Positions 33,610-37,652 of a stretch of 37,652 nt of DNA are shown in pieces; the stretch's first letter is position 1; the number at the start of each line of letters is the position of its first letter. A program made the position numbers and the translations under genes. The stretch covers positions 1 through 37,652 of the forward strand of contig CACXEJ010000041.1 of NCBI GenBank assembly GCA_902766595.1, given 5' to 3'. This DNA comes from Ruminococcus flavefaciens (GTDB lineage Bacteria > Bacillota > Clostridia > Oscillospirales > Ruminococcaceae). The notes beneath the pieces were generated by a model that was not told the DNA's origin, did no database searches, and saw only the letters and a program-made list of their open reading frames with translations.

Positions 33610-35667
33610 ATGCACAAATCACTTAAAAAAGCGCTGGCAGTTCTCTCAGCTGCTTCCATCTCAGCAGTTCAGAGCCTGTCATTCGCTCCGGCACAGATCG
33701 TTTCTGCTGCCGACAGCACACAGTTTCCCTATGTGATAGAGGGTGAGGATCTCACAGACGCTACCCTCTGGACAAGCATCTACGCAGACGAAATGCCGGG
33801 TTACTCCGGCGAGGGCTTCCTCTACCTGACAGCTTCCCCGGCTTCTTTCACGGTAACTGCTCCCGAAGACGGTATGTACACAGTCACCGTTCACGGCGCT
33901 CAGATACTCAATAAGGAAGGCAGAAAGCAGACTCTCAAGGTAAACGACAGAGAATATACAACTACCGCCGATTATTCAAGGGAGTGGAGAGACTACGATT
34001 TCGGCGTTATCCGCCTTTCCAAGGGCGAGAATACTATCGAGCTCGTTCCTCTCTACGGCTATATGGCTGTTGACTATATCACAGTTGCCGAAGCTGAGTT
34101 TCCCGACCTCTCAAAGGCTGACAGCACCCCCTGCGATCCCGACGCTACTCCCGAGGCAAAGGCTCTTATGAGCTACCTCCACAGCGTTTACGGAAAGAAT
34201 ATCCTCTCAGGTCAGCAGCAGATCTACGGCGGCGGAAACACAATTCAGACCACTATCCGCTACGATCTCAATTCCGATAAATGCACCGATCAGGACGGCG
34301 TTGAGTACACTATCGACAAGGACAGCTACGACAAGGACGATCAGGGCAACAAGTTCCCGTGGCACTGCACAGGTCCTGACGGCAGGGTTTATACTTACAG
34401 CACTCAGAACCGCAATTACACATACAACAACTACGAAAAGGACGTCGAGCTCATCAACGAGCTCACAGGCAAATACCCCGCTATTCAGGGCTTTGACTTC
34501 GGCAGCTACTGTCCCTGCTACGCTTGGGACGACGGAGTTGCCGGCAGAATGATCGAGTGGACAAAAGAAAAGGGCGGTATCTGTACAGCTTCGTGGCACG
34601 TTAACGTTCCGACCGTTATGGCTGACTATACCCTCGGTGAACCCCTCGATTTCTCAAAGACCACTTACAGCGAAAAGACCAATTTCAAGACCGCTAACTG
34701 TATGGTCGAGGGCACGATAGAGTACGACTACTTCCAGCTCTGTATGAAGAACCTCGCAGCCGAGCTCAAAAAGCTCCAGGACGCAGGCGTTCCCGTTATC
34801 TTCCGCCCCTTCCACGAGGCTGAGGGCAACCCCAGCAAGACCGATGATCCTACCGACGGCTCCGGAGCTTGGTTCTGGTGGGCTAAGGAGGGCGCAGCTG
34901 TCTATAAACAGCTCTGGGCTTTCTTACAGGATACCCTCGAGAACGAGTACGGTCTCCACAACCTCATCTGGGAGCAGAACCTCTATGCGTGGTCCGACTC
35001 CTCCGCAGCATGGTACTCCGGCGACGACAGAGTTGACATCGTTGCTTTCGACAAGTACAACACTCAGTACAACCGCCACGACGGCAAGACCGAAGGTCCT
35101 AACCTCGACGCAGAGGCCGGCATATTCTTCAAGCTTCACGGCTACGTCAAGGGCAACAAAATGGTCGCTATGGCTGAGAATGACTCCGTGCCCAGTCTCA
35201 ACAATATGCAGGTAGAACACGCTGACTGGCTCTACTTCTGCCCTTGGTACGACACACCCGAAACTCCTTTCGTAAGCGGCACAAAGTATCAGGATCACGA
35301 TGAGCTGAAGGCTCTCTACAACAGCGAATACTGCATCACTCTCGACGAGCTCCCGAAGGATCTCTTCTCAAACACAGAGCTACCCACAGCTTCTGCAACT
35401 GCAAGTGAAACTTCCTCAGGTGTTGTTCCGACGCTCTATGGTGACGCAAACTGCGATAAACAGGTAAATATTGCAGACGCAGTTCTCGTAATGCAGGTTT
35501 CGACCAACCCTGACAAATATGCTGTCGGCAAGTCTGAATTAAGCATAACTTCCGTAGGTGAGGCTAACGCCGATGTTGACGGCAAGAAAGGTCTCACGAA
35601 CTCCGATGCTCTTCTCATTCAGAAGTTCAAGCTCGGACTTATTGAAACATTCCCGGTAAACTCATAA
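33610..35667 (+). CDS. Secreted GH26 beta-mannanase with CBM35-like module and dockerin
   Basis: GH26 enzymes cut beta-1,4-mannan. The 685-residue protein has a signal peptide (about residues 1-34, cut near VSA-A). Residues 41-160 are a carbohydrate-binding module of the CBM35/CBM6 type (YVIEGEDLT start, VDYITV end). The GH26 domain runs from about 180 to 580, with acid/base E403 in RPFHEAEG and nucleophile E523 in VAMAENDS. A Ser/Thr linker (590-606) leads to a dockerin (611-678) with calcium loops GDANCDKQVNIADA and ANADVDGKKGLTNSDA; the spacing between its halves is longer than usual. It should be secreted and docked to a scaffoldin. Exact specificity (mannan versus lichenan/xylan in GH26) is inferred. 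Confidence 0.93.
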   Translation: MHKSLKKALAVLSAASISAVQSLSFAPAQIVSAADSTQFPYVIEGEDLTDATLWTSIYADEMPGYSGEGFLYLTASPASFTVTAPEDGMYTVTVHGAQILNKEGRKQTLKVNDREYTTTADYSREWRDYDFGVIRLSKGENTIELVPLYGYMAVDYITVAEAEFPDLSKADSTPCDPDATPEAKALMSYLHSVYGKNILSGQQQIYGGGNTIQTTIRYDLNSDKCTDQDGVEYTIDKDSYDKDDQGNKFPWHCTGPDGRVYTYSTQNRNYTYNNYEKDVELINELTGKYPAIQGFDFGSYCPCYAWDDGVAGRMIEWTKEKGGICTASWHVNVPTVMADYTLGEPLDFSKTTYSEKTNFKTANCMVEGTIEYDYFQLCMKNLAAELKKLQDAGVPVIFRPFHEAEGNPSKTDDPTDGSGAWFWWAKEGAAVYKQLWAFLQDTLENEYGLHNLIWEQNLYAWSDSSAAWYSGDDRVDIVAFDKYNTQYNRHDGKTEGPNLDAEAGIFFKLHGYVKGNKMVAMAENDSVPSLNNMQVEHADWLYFCPWYDTPETPFVSGTKYQDHDELKALYNSEYCITLDELPKDLFSNTELPTASATASETSSGVVPTLYGDANCDKQVNIADAVLVMQVSTNPDKYAVGKSELSITSVGEANADVDGKKGLTNSDALLIQKFKLGLIETFPVNS

Positions 35668-35677
35668 ATCCCCCTTG

Positions 35678-35704
35678 AACGGACAGCTTCGGCTGTCCGT
35701 TTTC
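35678..35704 (+). terminator. Terminator of the GH26 gene with UUCG tetraloop
   Basis: A 10-bp stem AACGGACAGC / GCTGTCCGTT closed by C(TTCG)G, the very stable UUCG tetraloop, then T-run. Confidence 0.92.
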
Positions 35705-35707
35705 TAT

Positions 35708-35736
35708 TTGACAGCCGTCGTTTTTTGCTGTATAAT
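35708..35736 (+). promoter_or_regulatory. Consensus promoter of folC
   Basis: TTGACA (35708-35713), 17 bases, TATAAT (35731-35736), both perfect, starting within a few bases of the GH26 terminator. Confidence 0.87.
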
Positions 35737-35768
35737 TAATCTTAATTACAAATATACGGAGGAACACA

Positions 35769-37040
35769 ATGAACGATCTCGATAAGGCAGCTGCTTTCCT
35801 GAAAAAAACTTCCGTCCGCGGAATAGTAACAGGTCTTTCGCGCGCAGAGGAGCTGCTCCGCAGAATGGGCGATCCGCAGGAAAAAGTCCCGATAATACAC
35901 GTTTCCGGCACTAACGGCAAGGGTTCATTCGGAGCAATGCTGACCTCTGTTCTCAAAAGCGCCGGATACCGGACGGGCGGCTTTTCATCGCCTGCGCTGA
36001 CCGGTCTCACGGACAGCTTCCGGGTGAACTGCGAGGAGATAAGCGAGAAAAAGCTGGCGGATATAATACTTGATATTGCAGATATATGGGAAACTATGGA
36101 CGATAAGCCCACCGAATTCGAGGTCCTGACTGCCGCAGCTTATGAGATGTTCGTCCGCGAGAAATGCGATGTTGCGGTCGTGGAATGCGGTCTCGGAGGC
36201 GATCTTGACTCCACCAACGTCATAAGCTCTCCACTGCTCTCGGTCATTACGAACATTCAGCGTGACCATTGCGGCATACTCGGCAGCACCCTTGAGGAGA
36301 TAGCAGCCCACAAAGCCGGTATCATAAAGCCCGGCAGACCGGTCTACTACGGCGGCAGTGCGGCACTTAAGGTCATAAAAGCTGCGGCTGAAAGGAACTC
36401 CTCCCGGCTGTATCTGCCAGAGCCGGAAGACTTCCGCCTTATCTCAGACAATGAGCTGACCGGAACGCGCTTTACCTACAAGGACAGAGAAATCACTCTC
36501 TCCCTCCTCGGAACTTATCAATTCGCCAACGCGATAAACGCGGTGAGCTGCGCAGAGATACTCAATGAGCTCGGACTCAGCATACCTTACAGTGCCGTGC
36601 AGCAGGGGCTCGCAGACGTTAAATGGCACGGCAGGTTCGAGCTTATGCGGAAAGAACCGATCGTCATCAGCGACGGCGCTCACAATCCGGACGGCATCAG
36701 GCAGGCTGCCGACAGCATACGGAAGTATTTCGGCGGCAGAAAGGTCGCTCTGCTGATCGGAGTTATGGCTGACAAGGAATACTGTCTCTACCCGGAGCTC
36801 CTCGGTGAGCTGACAGAGTGCGTGTTCGCGGTAGCTCCTGACAATCCGCGCTCGCTCGACAGCCGGAAGCTCGCCGGAGTTTTCTCAGAGAAAGGCATAC
36901 CGGCAGAAGCCTTCACGGTGCTTGAAAAAGGCGTCAGTGCAGCGTATGACTACGCAAAGCGTACCGGCACTCCCCTCATCGCGCTCGGCTCGCTCTATAT
37001 GTACCGCCAGTTCACAGAAGCTCTCAGCAAGCTGAAATAA
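35769..37040 (+). CDS. folC: Folylpolyglutamate synthase / dihydrofolate synthase
   Basis: FolC adds glutamate to dihydropteroate and to folates. The 423-residue protein has the ATP P-loop GTNGKGS (47-53), the FSSPAL stretch after it, the AVVECGLGGDLDSTNV metal/substrate region, and the C-terminal DGAHNPDGI signature of the Mur-ligase-like fold. Length is normal. GGAGG lies before the ATG. It is a single-gene unit; no other folate gene is in the window. Confidence 0.96.
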   Translation: MNDLDKAAAFLKKTSVRGIVTGLSRAEELLRRMGDPQEKVPIIHVSGTNGKGSFGAMLTSVLKSAGYRTGGFSSPALTGLTDSFRVNCEEISEKKLADIILDIADIWETMDDKPTEFEVLTAAAYEMFVREKCDVAVVECGLGGDLDSTNVISSPLLSVITNIQRDHCGILGSTLEEIAAHKAGIIKPGRPVYYGGSAALKVIKAAAERNSSRLYLPEPEDFRLISDNELTGTRFTYKDREITLSLLGTYQFANAINAVSCAEILNELGLSIPYSAVQQGLADVKWHGRFELMRKEPIVISDGAHNPDGIRQAADSIRKYFGGRKVALLIGVMADKEYCLYPELLGELTECVFAVAPDNPRSLDSRKLAGVFSEKGIPAEAFTVLEKGVSAAYDYAKRTGTPLIALGSLYMYRQFTEALSKLK

Positions 37041-37046
37041 CCACCG

Positions 37047-37081
37047 AACGGCAGAGTTCCCGAGAAAGCTCTGCCGTTTTT
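37047..37081 (+). terminator. Terminator of folC
   Basis: A 10-bp stem AACGGCAGAG / CTCTGCCGTT with a 12-base loop and a T-run, six bases after the stop. Confidence 0.88.
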
Positions 37082-37122
37082 GCGTATGCGGAGATTTTCA
37101 GGGAAAAATTTTGCCGAACCCC

Positions 37123-37151
37123 TTGACAAATGCACAATAATATGATAATAT
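37123..37151 (+). promoter_or_regulatory. Promoter of the metal ATPase gene
   Basis: TTGACA (37123-37128), 17 bases, TAATAT (37146-37151). Confidence 0.8.
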
Positions 37152-37154
37152 AAA

Positions 37155-37176
37155 CATATGAACAGATATTCATATG
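37155..37176. promoter_or_regulatory. ArsR/SmtB-like operator
   Basis: CATATGAA (37155-37162) and TTCATATG (37169-37176) are perfect inverted arms around CAGATA, between the -10 and the ribosome site. The ATATGAA-n6-TTCATAT form matches operators of ArsR/SmtB-family metal sensors. Such a repressor would block transcription until metal binds. No regulator gene is in the window. Confidence 0.7.
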
Positions 37177-37191
37177 AAAGGAGTGTGTACT

Positions 37192-37652
37192 ATGGAGAAG
37201 GTTTTTATCATCAACGAGCTCAACTGCGCTCACTGCGGCGCCAAGATCGAAGAAGCACTCGGCAAGCTCGAGGGCATTGAGTCCGCTGTCCTGAATTTTC
37301 CTATGCGCACTATTAAAATACACGGCGAGGTCACTGACGAAACGCTCCGCAGAATGAATGAAACTGCCCGTTCTATCGAGCCAGATGTCGAGATAGTCCC
37401 CAAGGAGCACCACCACAGGGAGCATCATCACCATGAGCATCACCACGACCATTCCGGCGAATGCTGCTGCGGTCACGACCATGAGCATCACCACGGGGCT
37501 CACGAACACACACACGCACACGAACACTCCCACGAGCACGAACACGCTCACTCACAACACGAAGAAAGCAGCATTGCGGAGATTCTCCCCCTCATCGGCG
37601 GTATCGTACTTTTCGCCGCCGCGATCGTGCTCGGAAACTTTGCCGGTCAGAA
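37192..37652 (+). CDS. Start of a heavy-metal P-type ATPase with His-rich linker (cut by window end)
   Basis: The visible 153 residues begin with a heavy-metal-associated domain (residues 1-70) with the metal-binding C12-AH-C15 motif (NCAHCGAKIE). Then comes an extreme histidine-rich stretch (residues 73-123, 26 His plus the triplet C91-C93), and a first hydrophobic helix (about 130-147, ILPLIGGIVLFAAAIVLG). This order fits the N-terminus of zinc/cadmium/lead-type P1B ATPases (CadA/ZntA). The CAxC form and His-rich linker favour zinc or cadmium, but the ion-selective CPC helix lies beyond the window. AAGGAG precedes the ATG. A promoter and ArsR-like operator lie just upstream. Other HMA-bearing membrane proteins remain possible. 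Confidence 0.85.
   Translation, partial: MEKVFIINELNCAHCGAKIEEALGKLEGIESAVLNFPMRTIKIHGEVTDETLRRMNETARSIEPDVEIVPKEHHHREHHHHEHHHDHSGECCCGHDHEHHHGAHEHTHAHEHSHEHEHAHSQHEESSIAEILPLIGGIVLFAAAIVLGNFAGQ

Overview
The window looks like a chromosomal segment of a plant-fibre-degrading gut Firmicute, most likely Ruminococcus in the strict sense (Oscillospiraceae). Two secreted glycoside hydrolases carry C-terminal dockerins, as in ruminococcal cellulosomes. Gene control uses Firmicute devices (lysine riboswitch, TPP riboswitch, T-box), and promoters are near-consensus TTGACA-17-TATAAT. The genus is inferred from gene content only. No rRNA, tRNA, insertion sequence, prophage or CRISPR array was seen.

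Layout. 1-2055: secA (minus strand), cut at its 3' end by the window edge. 2198-2542: small membrane protein. 2737-8485: a minus-strand run of seven genes, in transcription order alkD-like, queA, PAS-only protein, tgt, methyltransferase, hslO, gph-like. 8537-12819: a divergent plus-strand unit led by a lysine riboswitch, asd-dapA-dapB-GNAT-hotdog thioesterase. 12910-17540: minus-strand singletons, namely a sortase, a cytosolic sugar-sensor/GGDEF fusion, a 184-bp multi-hairpin element, and a dockerin-bearing GH53 galactanase. 17655-21472: an Asn T-box ahead of asnS, an acidic lipoprotein and asnA. 21645-23934: a zinc-ribbon/repeat/LRR protein with a coding minisatellite. 23976-30516: a TPP-riboswitch thiamine operon thiS-F-G-H-tenI-E-D-C. 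30536-33421: a DUF1846 protein, then ispD-ispF. 33493-35704: dockerin-bearing GH26 mannanase. 35708-37081: folC. 37123-37652: start of a His-rich metal P-type ATPase gene behind an ArsR-like operator, cut by the window end.

How the genes work together. Several units are amino-acid or cofactor supply routes gated by their own product: lysine for asd/dapA/dapB, charged tRNA-Asn for asnS and probably asnA, and TPP for the thi operon. QueA and Tgt act in queuosine modification of tRNA; IspD and IspF act in the MEP isoprenoid pathway. The GH53 and GH26 enzymes would be secreted and docked onto scaffoldins. A sortase could attach such a complex to the wall, but no scaffoldin or LPXTG substrate is in the window. 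Most of the sequence is ordinary housekeeping. The least explained items are the zinc-ribbon/KPE-repeat/LRR protein, the sensor-GGDEF protein, the lipoprotein between asnS and asnA, and the multi-hairpin element after the GH53 gene.
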